A stretch of 16,133 nt of DNA, taken from the NCBI GenBank assembly GCA_964447445.1, contig CAYUSW010000050.1:1-16133 (forward strand), read 5' to 3'. The notes beneath the pieces were generated by a model. The model saw only the letters and a list, made by a program, of their open reading frames with translations, had not been told where the DNA came from and did no database searches. This document shows, piece after piece, positions 6,495 through 13,070 of this stretch (its first letter is position 1; every line of letters begins with the position of its first letter). The position numbers were made by a program, and so were the translations under genes. Source of the DNA: CAIOGO01 sp964447445. GTDB taxonomy: Bacteria; Bipolaricaulota; Bipolaricaulia; UBA7950; UBA9294.

Positions 6495-8237
6495 GTGAAG
6501 TCCCTACGAGTGGTGCTGCACCAAGTCAAGCGCTACAGGCTTCCGCTCGGGCTTACGATCCTGAGCATGCTGGCCCTTGTCGGCATCCAACTCGTGGGCC
6601 CGTGGCTCATCAAACTGATGATCGCCGCCGTCACAGCGCCGGATGCCGGACCGGAAGCCCTAGCGTTCGTGGGCCGGCTCGCCCTCATTACGCTTGCCCT
6701 CTACATTGCGCGCGCAGGCATGGCATTCGTCCGCAGCTACGCCGCCCACGTCGCCGGCTGGCACGTCGTCGCCGACGTTCGCGACAGGGTCTACCGGCAC
6801 TTGCAGCGCCTGTCGCTACGTTTCTACGAGGACAAGCAGACCGGCCAGCTGATGTCGCGCACGGTCAACGACACCGACCTGCTCGAGCAGCTTGTTGCCC
6901 ACGCCATTCCCGACGTGTTGGTCAACGTCCTCCTGCTGATCGGCGTCACCGCGGTCCTCGTCAGCATGAGCTGGCAGCTCGCGCTCCTCAGCATGATCCC
7001 GATCCCGTTTGTCATCATCGCCGTGCGCGGTTTTGGCCGCTACGTGCGGCCCGCGTTCCGCCAACGACAGGCCCAGCTGGGCGAGCTCAACGCCGCGCTC
7101 AACGACAACATCTCCGGCATCCGCGAGATCCAGGCCTTCACGCGCGAGGACAGCGAGGGCGATCGGGTTTGGAGCCGCATCGTCCGCTACCGCGACTCGC
7201 TCCTGCGCGCGCTTCGGCTGATGGCCGTGTTTCACCCGTCGATCGAGCTGGCCGCATCCCTCGGAACCGTCGTTCTCATCTACTTCGGCGGCAAGCTCGT
7301 CCTCAACCAGACGCTGCCCGTCGCCGACCTCGTCGCCTACTTCCTCTACATCGGGCTTCTGTACCAGCCAATTCAGGCGATGGGCAACGTGTGGGAGTCC
7401 GTCCAGCAGTCCATGGCCGGCGCCGACCGCATCGCCGAGCTGCTCGAGCAGGAGCCCGACGTCGCCGAGCGACCCGGCGCCCTTGAGTTCCCCGGCCGCG
7501 CCCAGGGCGCGCTTCGCTTCGAGAACGTCAGCTTCAAGTACTCCGTCGGCGACCTGGTGCTCCAGAACATCGCCCTCGACATTGCTCCCGGAACCGTCGT
7601 CGCCCTGGTCGGACCCACGGGCGTCGGCAAGACGACCCTCTCCTTGCTCATCCCGCGCTTCTACGACGTAACGGATGGATCCATCACGCTCGACGGACGC
7701 GACGTCCGCGACCTCACGCTGGAGAGCCTGCGCCGGCAGACAAGCCTCGTCCTACAGGACGTCTTCCTCTTCCACGGCAGCGTGCGCGAGAACATCCTCT
7801 TCGGCCGCCCCGACGCCACCGAGGAGGAGACGATCGAAGCTGCGCGGGTTGCGAACGCGCACCAGTTCATCATGCAACTCACTGACGGGTACGACACACT
7901 GATCGGCGAGCGCGGCGTGAAGCTCTCCGGCGGCCAGCGCCAACGTCTCGCCATCGCCCGCGCCGTCTTAAAGGACGCGCCCATCCTCATTCTCGACGAG
8001 GCCACCTCGTCGGTCGACACCGAGACCGAGCTCTTGATCCAGCAGGCGCTCGAGCGCCTCATGCGCGGTCGCACGACCGTCGTCATCGCCCACCGGCTCT
8101 CGACAGTCCGCAACGCCCACCAGATCGTCGTCCTGCGCGAAGGCCGCATCGTCGAGCGCGGCACGCACGATGAACTCATAGCGAACGGCGGCCTCTACCA
8201 GTACCTGAACCGTGTCCAGCTCGAGCTCGCACCCTAG
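6495..8237 (+). CDS. ABC transporter, fused permease and ATPase (MsbA/lipid-exporter type)
   Basis: The protein has 580 residues, the normal size for a half-transporter. GTG 6495 is preferred: GGAGGGG (6483-6489) sits five bases upstream and the protein then begins VKSLRVVLHQVKRYRLPLGL. ATG 6462 would add 11 residues. Residues 1-315 are an exporter-type membrane domain with about six helices. The nucleotide-binding domain is complete: Walker A GPTGVGKT (373-380), Q-loop LVLQDVFLF, signature LSGGQ (477-481), Walker B ILILDEATSSVD (Asp501, Glu502) and H-loop His533 (VIAHRLST). It should work as a dimer in the inner membrane and export a hydrophobic substrate; lipids, peptides and drugs are all possible. 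Only one half-transporter is here, so a homodimer or a distant partner is implied. The stop is one base before the RAYT element. Confidence 0.95.
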   Translation: MKSLRVVLHQVKRYRLPLGLTILSMLALVGIQLVGPWLIKLMIAAVTAPDAGPEALAFVGRLALITLALYIARAGMAFVRSYAAHVAGWHVVADVRDRVYRHLQRLSLRFYEDKQTGQLMSRTVNDTDLLEQLVAHAIPDVLVNVLLLIGVTAVLVSMSWQLALLSMIPIPFVIIAVRGFGRYVRPAFRQRQAQLGELNAALNDNISGIREIQAFTREDSEGDRVWSRIVRYRDSLLRALRLMAVFHPSIELAASLGTVVLIYFGGKLVLNQTLPVADLVAYFLYIGLLYQPIQAMGNVWESVQQSMAGADRIAELLEQEPDVAERPGALEFPGRAQGALRFENVSFKYSVGDLVLQNIALDIAPGTVVALVGPTGVGKTTLSLLIPRFYDVTDGSITLDGRDVRDLTLESLRRQTSLVLQDVFLFHGSVRENILFGRPDATEEETIEAARVANAHQFIMQLTDGYDTLIGERGVKLSGGQRQRLAIARAVLKDAPILILDEATSSVDTETELLIQQALERLMRGRTTVVIAHRLSTVRNAHQIVVLREGRIVERGTHDELIANGGLYQYLNRVQLELAP

Positions 8238-8238
8238 A

Positions 8239-8262
8239 AACCCGGGACACAAACCCTATTTC
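8239..8262 (+). repeat. Left 24-bp inverted repeat of the RAYT element
   Basis: Starts AACCCGGGACACAAACCC and is the exact reverse complement of 9009-9032. The match ends at both borders. Confidence 0.9.
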
Positions 8263-8347
8263 CTCTCCGTGCAGTTCGGACGCGGCGACCAGCGGAGCCC
8301 CACCCGCAGTAGGTCGGAGCTACTACCAGTGCCGTACCCCTATCTGC

Positions 8348-8353
8348 TATGAT
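8348..8353 (+). promoter_or_regulatory. Possible -10 box of a leaderless transposase transcript
   Basis: TATGAT (five of six matches) lies six bases before the ATG at 8359. No Shine-Dalgarno sequence lies between them. If used, transcription would begin at or very near the start codon. No good -35 box was seen, and the 85 bases between the left repeat and this site hold only a short AGTAG/CTACT stem. Confidence 0.35.
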
Positions 8354-8358
8354 GTTGT

Positions 8359-9015
8359 ATGCCACGTATCGCAAGGATCGTGATCCCGGGACTTGCTCAC
8401 CACGTAGTACAACGAGGGGTTCGCCGCATGGACGTCTTCTTCTCCGATGACGATCGGCGCCTCTACCTGCGCCATCTGCGGGAGCAGGTCGGCCTCCATC
8501 AGGTCCACATCCTTGCGTGGTGCTTGATGCCCAACCATGTGCACCTCGTAGTCATTCCGGAGTGCGACGCGAGTCTGGCAAGAGGGATCGGCGAGGCGCA
8601 CCGACGCTACACTGTCGCAGTCAACGAGCGCTTCGGATGGCGCGGGTATCTCTTCCAAGGTCGTTTCTACTCGTGTCCGCTGGAGGGAGGCCGCGTGCTG
8701 ACCGCCATTCGATACACGCTTCGAAACCCTGTGCGCGCCTTCCTTGCAGCTCAGCCCTGGGAGTATGAGTGGTCGAGCGCCCGTTGGATGGTGGGCCGCG
8801 CGCCGCACGACCCTTTGGCAGAGCCTTCTGTGTTTTCGGATCCAGTGACGGACTGGGAGGCCTTTCTCCGTGAAGAGCCGGGCGACGCCGACGAATTGCG
8901 CCGCCAGACACGGACCGGAAGACCTTTCGGGAGCCCCGCCTTCACCGAGGACCTCGAAGCAAGAACAGGTCGAACGCTCCGCTGCCGCCCGCCAGGACGA
9001 CCCTGCAAGAAATAG
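8359..9015 (+). CDS. REP-associated tyrosine transposase (Y1/HUH, TnpA-REP family)
   Basis: The protein has 218 residues, normal for RAYT proteins. MPRIARIVIPGLAHHVVQRG is the characteristic start and supports ATG 8359 although no ribosome binding site is visible. The HUH motif is PNHVHLVV (His60, His62). Tyr119 in YTLRNPVRA is the likely nucleophile that forms the 5'-phosphotyrosine link to single-stranded DNA. WRGYLFQGRFYS and the basic GRPCKK-type tail are also typical. Such enzymes cut and join REP hairpins. Both catalytic motifs and the reading frame are intact, so the enzyme is probably functional. The stop codon lies within the right inverted repeat. Confidence 0.93.
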   Translation: MPRIARIVIPGLAHHVVQRGVRRMDVFFSDDDRRLYLRHLREQVGLHQVHILAWCLMPNHVHLVVIPECDASLARGIGEAHRRYTVAVNERFGWRGYLFQGRFYSCPLEGGRVLTAIRYTLRNPVRAFLAAQPWEYEWSSARWMVGRAPHDPLAEPSVFSDPVTDWEAFLREEPGDADELRRQTRTGRPFGSPAFTEDLEARTGRTLRCRPPGRPCKK

Positions 9016-9032
9016 GGTTTGTGTCCCGGGTT
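9009..9032 (-). repeat. Right 24-bp inverted repeat of the RAYT element
   Basis: Exact reverse complement of 8239-8262. It overlaps the transposase stop (9013-9015) on one side and two bases of the GH99-like stop (TAA, 9031-9033, minus) on the other. Confidence 0.9.
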
Positions 9033-10449
9033 ATTGCGGCGCGCGCCACGCGGCGACTTCCTCACCGGTGTACTCGAGGTACGCGGCTCCGAACTCGACC
9101 GAAGGTTCGATCTCCGAGCCCTCGTGCCATTCATTCCAACTCGTGATCAGAACCCATTGCGGCTTGCTCGCGCGCGCGACGTCCCAGTAGGCGTGGTACG
9201 TTGCTCCCTCGTCACGGACGGCGATGGGTGCCGTCGAGCCGGCGTACGCTTCGTCGTACCCGGGAATGACTGTCGCCGCGAAGAGCGCGCCTTGGAGCCT
9301 CGCCGCGAGCGACGTGGCCGCGTATTGGGTCTCCGCCTGCTCAAGCCCCATGCCAACAGGATTGTAGGTGTGGAGACCATCGAAGGCCTGCAGATAGGTC
9401 GGATCGAGCCGATCTCCGATCGCGAACACGCCACGGTCTCGCGCGTCGAGGTCGGCGAAGATGCCTCGCCACTCCTCGATCGTGAACTTCTCCGCGACGC
9501 GAACGTAGAAGAAGACAACCGGACGCCCAGCGACCGACAGAAACGCGGACGACGAGGCGTAGCGGAATACGATCACGCTGACGTCTGTCACGACCTGAGC
9601 CGGAGTCGCGGCGTCCTCGTAGTAGACAGTGACGAGGAATCCTTCTTCCTCTGCCACCCGAAGCAGGACCTTGAACGCACGATCCTCGAACGTGCCCAAG
9701 CCCCACCAAGACGCGACGAACCCGTCGATGCCCACCCCCTTCGCCTGCCGAACCTGTCGCCGCACCGTCTCGGGATCGAGCGAGTCGTAGTACCCGCCGA
9801 GAGGCATGTGCGTGGCGTCGTAGTTCGCGTGCGCGGGGTTCCAGTGCACCCACTCCCCGCTTGGGCCGCTGGGCGTGCCGTACCATGGGTAGTAGAAGGC
9901 AAGCGTCCTGAGGCCGCCGGGCGACGACGCCGACGGAATCGGGAGAAGCCGCGGCGTGCTATGCGCGGCCAGCTCCGAGGTGGAAAGCGCGTACGTGCGG
10001 GCATTGTCCGGCGGATCTCCCGCCGCGATTCCTCGGTGTACGTACCGTGCGAAAGGCACCGCGGCATTCGGAGCCGCGCCGCGCGCATAGAGGGAGACCG
10101 TCGTGCTGTTGAGATGCCCCTTCCCGATCCAGACCCTGAGCCCGCTCGTGTCCGGATTCGCAAGGTAGCAGGCGACGCGCAGCGACACGCGAGTCTCGTC
10201 GTAGCTCTTCTTGCCGATGGCCAGCTCGCCCCCCGCCGTGACCTGCAACCCTGGAGCTTCGGACCCTTCCTCCACCACGTACGAATCAACGACGAGCGTC
10301 GCGTCGAGGAGGCGCACGACCGTCCAATCGGACGTCGTCGTCACGACCATCTCCACCGGATAGAGGACATCGCCAGAGAGCGCGAACAGGGCGCCCGAAA
10401 GAGCTGCCATCGCCGCGATCCCCAGAAGACCGGCACAGAGCGTGCGCAT
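9031..10449 (-). CDS. Exported glycoside hydrolase family 99-like protein
   Basis: The protein has 472 residues. ATG 10449 lies eight bases after GGAGG (10458-10462), better than ATG 10455 at two bases. Residues 1-25 are a hydrophobic signal or anchor. Residues 30-170 form an unassigned beta-rich N-terminal region. From residue 180 comes a GH99/WbsX-like TIM-barrel region: TLAFYYPWYG (182-191), WVHWNP, GGYYDS, GVGIDGFVASWWG (238-250) and WNEWHEGSEIEP (438-449). GH99 enzymes are endo-alpha-mannosidases or mannanases acting on the non-reducing side of mannose chains with retention; many GH99-like bacterial proteins have unknown substrates. Function on an extracellular or envelope glycan is inferred. 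The gene lies 85 bp after the DUF554 gene on the same strand, so co-transcription is possible. Its stop overlaps the RAYT element. Confidence 0.88.
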   Translation of the reverse strand: MRTLCAGLLGIAAMAALSGALFALSGDVLYPVEMVVTTTSDWTVVRLLDATLVVDSYVVEEGSEAPGLQVTAGGELAIGKKSYDETRVSLRVACYLANPDTSGLRVWIGKGHLNSTTVSLYARGAAPNAAVPFARYVHRGIAAGDPPDNARTYALSTSELAAHSTPRLLPIPSASSPGGLRTLAFYYPWYGTPSGPSGEWVHWNPAHANYDATHMPLGGYYDSLDPETVRRQVRQAKGVGIDGFVASWWGLGTFEDRAFKVLLRVAEEEGFLVTVYYEDAATPAQVVTDVSVIVFRYASSSAFLSVAGRPVVFFYVRVAEKFTIEEWRGIFADLDARDRGVFAIGDRLDPTYLQAFDGLHTYNPVGMGLEQAETQYAATSLAARLQGALFAATVIPGYDEAYAGSTAPIAVRDEGATYHAYWDVARASKPQWVLITSWNEWHEGSEIEPSVEFGAAYLEYTGEEVAAWRAPQ

Positions 10450-10534
10450 GGCCATCACCTCCGTGCAAGCACCGTAGCGCCGGACCCTCTCCCAGACAAC
10501 TGCGCCGCTGTGCGTGGGGAGCGCGACGGTGCCG

Positions 10535-11245
10535 TCAAGCCATGAGTACCGAGGCGAGGTAGGCGAAGAGCGGCGCCAGGGCAAGGGCCGGAAGGAGATT
10601 CCCGACCTTAAGATCGCGGATGCCGAGGAGCTTTAGCGATAGGGCAACGAGGACGGCGCCGCCGACAGCGTTGAACTCCACGAGCGCCGGAGACGGCACG
10701 AGGCTTTCGCCAATGCCAGGCACCATGGCCCAATGCGCCACCAGCGTGATGGCACCCTGATACAAGAGCACGCTCGCCGCAGACAGGAACACCCCAGGTC
10801 CGAGCCCGGCCACCAGACCGATCGACGAGATGCCATCCATGATCGACTTGAGGCCGAGGAGGCGCCAGTCCCCATACAGGCCGTCGCGAATTGACCCGAG
10901 GATGGCCATCGGCCCCACGCAGAACAGGAGCGTCGCCGCAATGAAGCCCTGGGGAATCGTTCCCCGCACCGAAGCCGGGAACCAGCGACCGCTCACCTCG
11001 CCCAGCCACGCGAGGCGGTCCTCGATCCGCAGCCACGTCCCCAGTCCGCCGCCGATGAGGAGCGCGAAGAGGAGGACGAGTGCGTTTTCCGTCCCGATTG
11101 CGAGCTGCGTCCCGACGACGAACGTCACGAGGCCCACGCCGACAGCGACCGACTGCGCGATCGCTTCGGGCACCTTCCTTCCGGCGAGCAACCCGACGAG
11201 GGAGCCGAGGAGCACCGCCCCGACGTTGATCCACGTTCCGAACAT
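10535..11245 (-). CDS. DUF554 family integral membrane protein
   Basis: The protein has 236 residues, the usual size for DUF554 (YdfK/YqgA-like). MFGTWINVGAVLLGSLVGLLAG is the family start and supports ATG 11245 despite a weak ribosome binding site. Conserved features include GLVTFVVGTQLAIG, GGGLGTWLRIEDRL, GFIAATLLFCVGPMAILGSI and a GL.GD...L..KS.MDGISS stretch. There are about six or seven membrane helices. The family's function is not established; a transport or channel role is only assumed. The gene lies between the Trp-rich secreted protein (98 bp upstream) and the GH99-like gene (85 bp downstream). Confidence 0.93.
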   Translation of the reverse strand: MFGTWINVGAVLLGSLVGLLAGRKVPEAIAQSVAVGVGLVTFVVGTQLAIGTENALVLLFALLIGGGLGTWLRIEDRLAWLGEVSGRWFPASVRGTIPQGFIAATLLFCVGPMAILGSIRDGLYGDWRLLGLKSIMDGISSIGLVAGLGPGVFLSAASVLLYQGAITLVAHWAMVPGIGESLVPSPALVEFNAVGGAVLVALSLKLLGIRDLKVGNLLPALALAPLFAYLASVLMA

Positions 11246-11281
11246 GGCCGGATGCTACCCGCCGGATCGGCTGCAGACAAA

Positions 11282-11289
11282 AGGGACAC
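11282..11289 (+). repeat. Possible solo REP half-site (AGGGACAC)
   Basis: AGGGACACATG shares the GGGACACA core with the RAYT repeats and the two hairpins near 14.6 and 15.6 kb. It is intergenic, between the DUF554 gene and the Trp-rich protein gene. No inverted partner is visible. Confidence 0.25.
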
Positions 11290-11343
11290 ATGCTCGAGTT
11301 CGCGGTAACGTGGCGGCCCGAACACAGGGCATGCGTCCTCTGA

Positions 11344-11844
11344 CTAGAAGAGGTGAACCGTGACGTTTCCCTTCAGCACCTCGAACGGCCCCATGCTGTG
11401 GAGGCAGATCTCGTCGATGCAGCCGTCATCGTGCACCCACCATGTCCACGGCCGGAGGAGCATCCAGTGCACCGATCCTTCCTTGAGCTCAAACTGCGTC
11501 CAGAACAAGATCCACGGATCGCTCCACTGCACGCCCCATACGCGACCCCCGTCAAGCCACGGCTGTCTCACGGCCGTGAGAACCGCCGTGAGTCTGCCGC
11601 TCGCGCCGTCGAACAGCTGCATGGTCGCGTTCCCCGCACTCAACCCATCGTCATAGCCGCGCACACTGAAGACCAAGTGGACATCGAAGCCGTTGGGAGC
11701 AACCGGTGGAACCAGGATCGGCGGAATGAAGAACCACGCCGAACCCACTGCACTCACCACAGGCTTTGTCGCCACTGCCGAGAGACCCAGGCCGAGAACC
11801 GCGAGCACCGCTACCACTACTAGCACCCAACCTCGCGCACGCAT
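11344..11844 (-). CDS. Small Trp-rich secreted or membrane-anchored protein, unknown
   Basis: The protein has 166 residues. ATG 11844 lies six bases after AAGGAGG (11851-11857). Residues 5-25 are hydrophobic (VLVVVAVLAVLGLGLSAVA), then FFIPPILVPPVAPNGFDVHL. The rest is a predicted beta-rich domain with many tryptophans (WLDGGRVWGVQWSDPWILFW, HWMLLRPWTWW). Two cysteines near the end (DDGCIDEIC) could form a disulphide outside the cytoplasm. I do not recognise a family. The good ribosome binding site and signal-like start support a real gene. Confidence 0.75.
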   Translation of the reverse strand: MRARGWVLVVVAVLAVLGLGLSAVATKPVVSAVGSAWFFIPPILVPPVAPNGFDVHLVFSVRGYDDGLSAGNATMQLFDGASGRLTAVLTAVRQPWLDGGRVWGVQWSDPWILFWTQFELKEGSVHWMLLRPWTWWVHDDGCIDEICLHSMGPFEVLKGNVTVHLF

Positions 11845-11948
11845 GATGAACCTCCTTACACACGCAGATCCTGTCCCTGTGCCGTCGGTGGAGTAGAGAC
11901 CCGGGAGACTTGCCATGCTTTGCGATGGAGGAGGCGGCATGTGCGGCG

Positions 11949-11961
11949 GCCTACTAGGCCA
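11949..11961. other. Perfect 13-bp palindrome GGCCTACTAGGCC
   Basis: An odd-length palindrome of six-base arms around a single C lies about 105 bases upstream of the Trp-rich protein gene, in the 245-bp gap 11845-12089. It could be an operator or chance. No clear promoter was found in this gap. Confidence 0.25.
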
Positions 11962-12066
11962 CACAGGATACTCCTGATGATGGGCGCTCTCCAATGGAAG
12001 CTGCATGGAAGAGACGATCGGACTCTGCTGTCGCCTAGGGAGATGGCGAACGCATTCCATAGCTCC

Positions 12067-12090
12067 TTACGTGCGAACTTACGTGCGAAC
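12067..12090. repeat. 12-bp perfect tandem duplication next to the FmdE stop
   Basis: TTACGTGCGAAC occurs twice in direct succession. The last base is the first base of the FmdE-family gene's stop codon complement (12090-12092). Probably a slippage duplication; no function seen. Confidence 0.7.
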
Positions 12091-12638
12091 TAGGGCCTGC
12101 GCTCCCGTTCCCCGGCGCGCGCCTCCGCGCATGGAATGCAGAGAGGCCGACCCTTCACCTCGCGGAGCCGCGTCTCCATCACCGACTCCCCGCACGTCGC
12201 ACAGGGCACTGAGTGAAAGACGCGCGCCCGCGCGGGCTCATCGATCGTCACCTCAGTGCACGAGACGACGTCGGCCTCTGGAGCTGTAAGGATCCAACGA
12301 GTCCGTGCCTCGCGGTCGTCTTCCAGACCGGCTGGCATGCCCCGGCGATGCCCGAGCACCCGCACGCCGCGCCCCGCCGCGCGGGAGAAGAACGTGTACA
12401 CCAGCTTCCCATAGTCGCGGAAAAGGAGGTTGCCCTTGCCGAAGCTGCAGCCAGCAACGACCTGGACGGCATCCACGCCGCAGGCATCGTTCTCAACGAT
12501 CGCGACCAGCTGTTCATCAGAGGCTCGCGCCGTCTCGAGCGCAACAAGAGCGGCGCGCGTCATTCGGTACCCGATCGCGAGCCCCGGGCAGCTATGCCCG
12601 TGGAAGCGGACAGCCTCTTCGTACGTGCGGTGCTGCAT
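12090..12638 (-). CDS. FmdE family protein with C-terminal zinc finger
   Basis: The protein has 182 residues. ATG 12638 is preferred, with GGGGAG five bases upstream; ATG 12656 would overlap the upstream stop by one base and add six residues. FHGHSCPGLAIGYR (12-25) and ENDACGVDAVQVVAGCSFG with KGNLLFRDYGK (49-78) are the hallmarks of the FmdE family, named after the accessory protein of formylmethanofuran dehydrogenase. The conserved His/Cys residues can bind metal. Residues 146-170 form a four-Cys finger (CATCG...LCIPC, Cys146, 149, 167, 170), common in this family and resembling DksA/TraR fingers. In bacteria without methanofuran chemistry the role is unsettled; metal or molybdopterin-enzyme handling is a guess. 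It lies directly downstream of the DUF488-like gene and is likely translationally linked to it. Confidence 0.93.
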   Translation of the reverse strand: MQHRTYEEAVRFHGHSCPGLAIGYRMTRAALVALETARASDEQLVAIVENDACGVDAVQVVAGCSFGKGNLLFRDYGKLVYTFFSRAAGRGVRVLGHRRGMPAGLEDDREARTRWILTAPEADVVSCTEVTIDEPARARVFHSVPCATCGESVMETRLREVKGRPLCIPCAEARAGERERRP

Positions 12639-12655
12639 TCGGTCTCCCCGCAACA

Positions 12656-13018
12656 TCAGCTGATGATCTCGCTCTGTCCTTCGATCAGGAGGTGTGGCTT
12701 TTCGTCCGGGACCGTCACGATGAGCCCCGCGCTCCGATCTGTGGACAGGGTGCGTACCTGTAGTCGCGCCGCCAACTTCGGGTTCGCAGCGATCTCCGCG
12801 CGGAATCTCCGCTCGTAGTCCGACTTATCCCACGCGTAATGAAAGGCCGTTTCGTGCCCCTCGTCGGGCGTGAACTTCGCCTTCCAGGCGTTGAACTCGT
12901 CCAGCAGCGACTTCGGCGGGGCGATTTCGTCGTTCCCTCGCCCGTGCATCACGAGGACGTACTCCGCCCCCTGCGGCAGCTTGTCCTTCACGCTGAGATA
13001 CGTTTGGCGTAAAGCCAT
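12656..13018 (-). CDS. Small DUF488-like protein
   Basis: The protein has 120 residues. ATG 13018 lies four bases after GGAGG (13023-13027). The middle (IAPPKSLLDEFNAWKAKF and DKSDYERRFRAEIAANP) resembles the PSKELL..Y and W.EF..RY..E segments of DUF488 proteins. The C-terminal LIVTVPDEKPHLLIEG fits loosely with their last strand. Assignment is by pattern and moderate. There is no signal peptide, so it is cytoplasmic. The stop TGA overlaps by one base an ATG of the FmdE-family gene, indicating a two-gene transcription unit. The lipoprotein gene ends 52 bp upstream. Confidence 0.75.
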   Translation of the reverse strand: MALRQTYLSVKDKLPQGAEYVLVMHGRGNDEIAPPKSLLDEFNAWKAKFTPDEGHETAFHYAWDKSDYERRFRAEIAANPKLAARLQVRTLSTDRSAGLIVTVPDEKPHLLIEGQSEIIS

Positions 13019-13070
13019 TTCACCTCCGCGCCGGCCGGGCGATCCAGATCTGTGAGTGCGTGCTGCGAGT

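Larger units (their letters stand above)
8239..9032. mobile_element. REP-associated tyrosine transposase (RAYT) element, 794 bp
   Basis: A transposase gene is flanked by perfect 24-bp inverted repeats (8239-8262 and 9009-9032) whose outer parts read CCCGGGACACAAACC. No target duplication is visible, as expected for Y1/HUH transposases. The element fits exactly between two convergent genes. Its left end begins one base after the ABC transporter stop. Its right end supplies two bases of the TAA stop of the GH99-like gene. Confidence 0.8.

Noticed and set aside
9019..10545. 508-codon plus-strand frame opposite the GH99-like gene
   Set aside because: Arg/Val/Asp-rich composition typical of an antisense shadow. 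The minus strand encodes clear GH99 motifs and has a good ribosome binding site.
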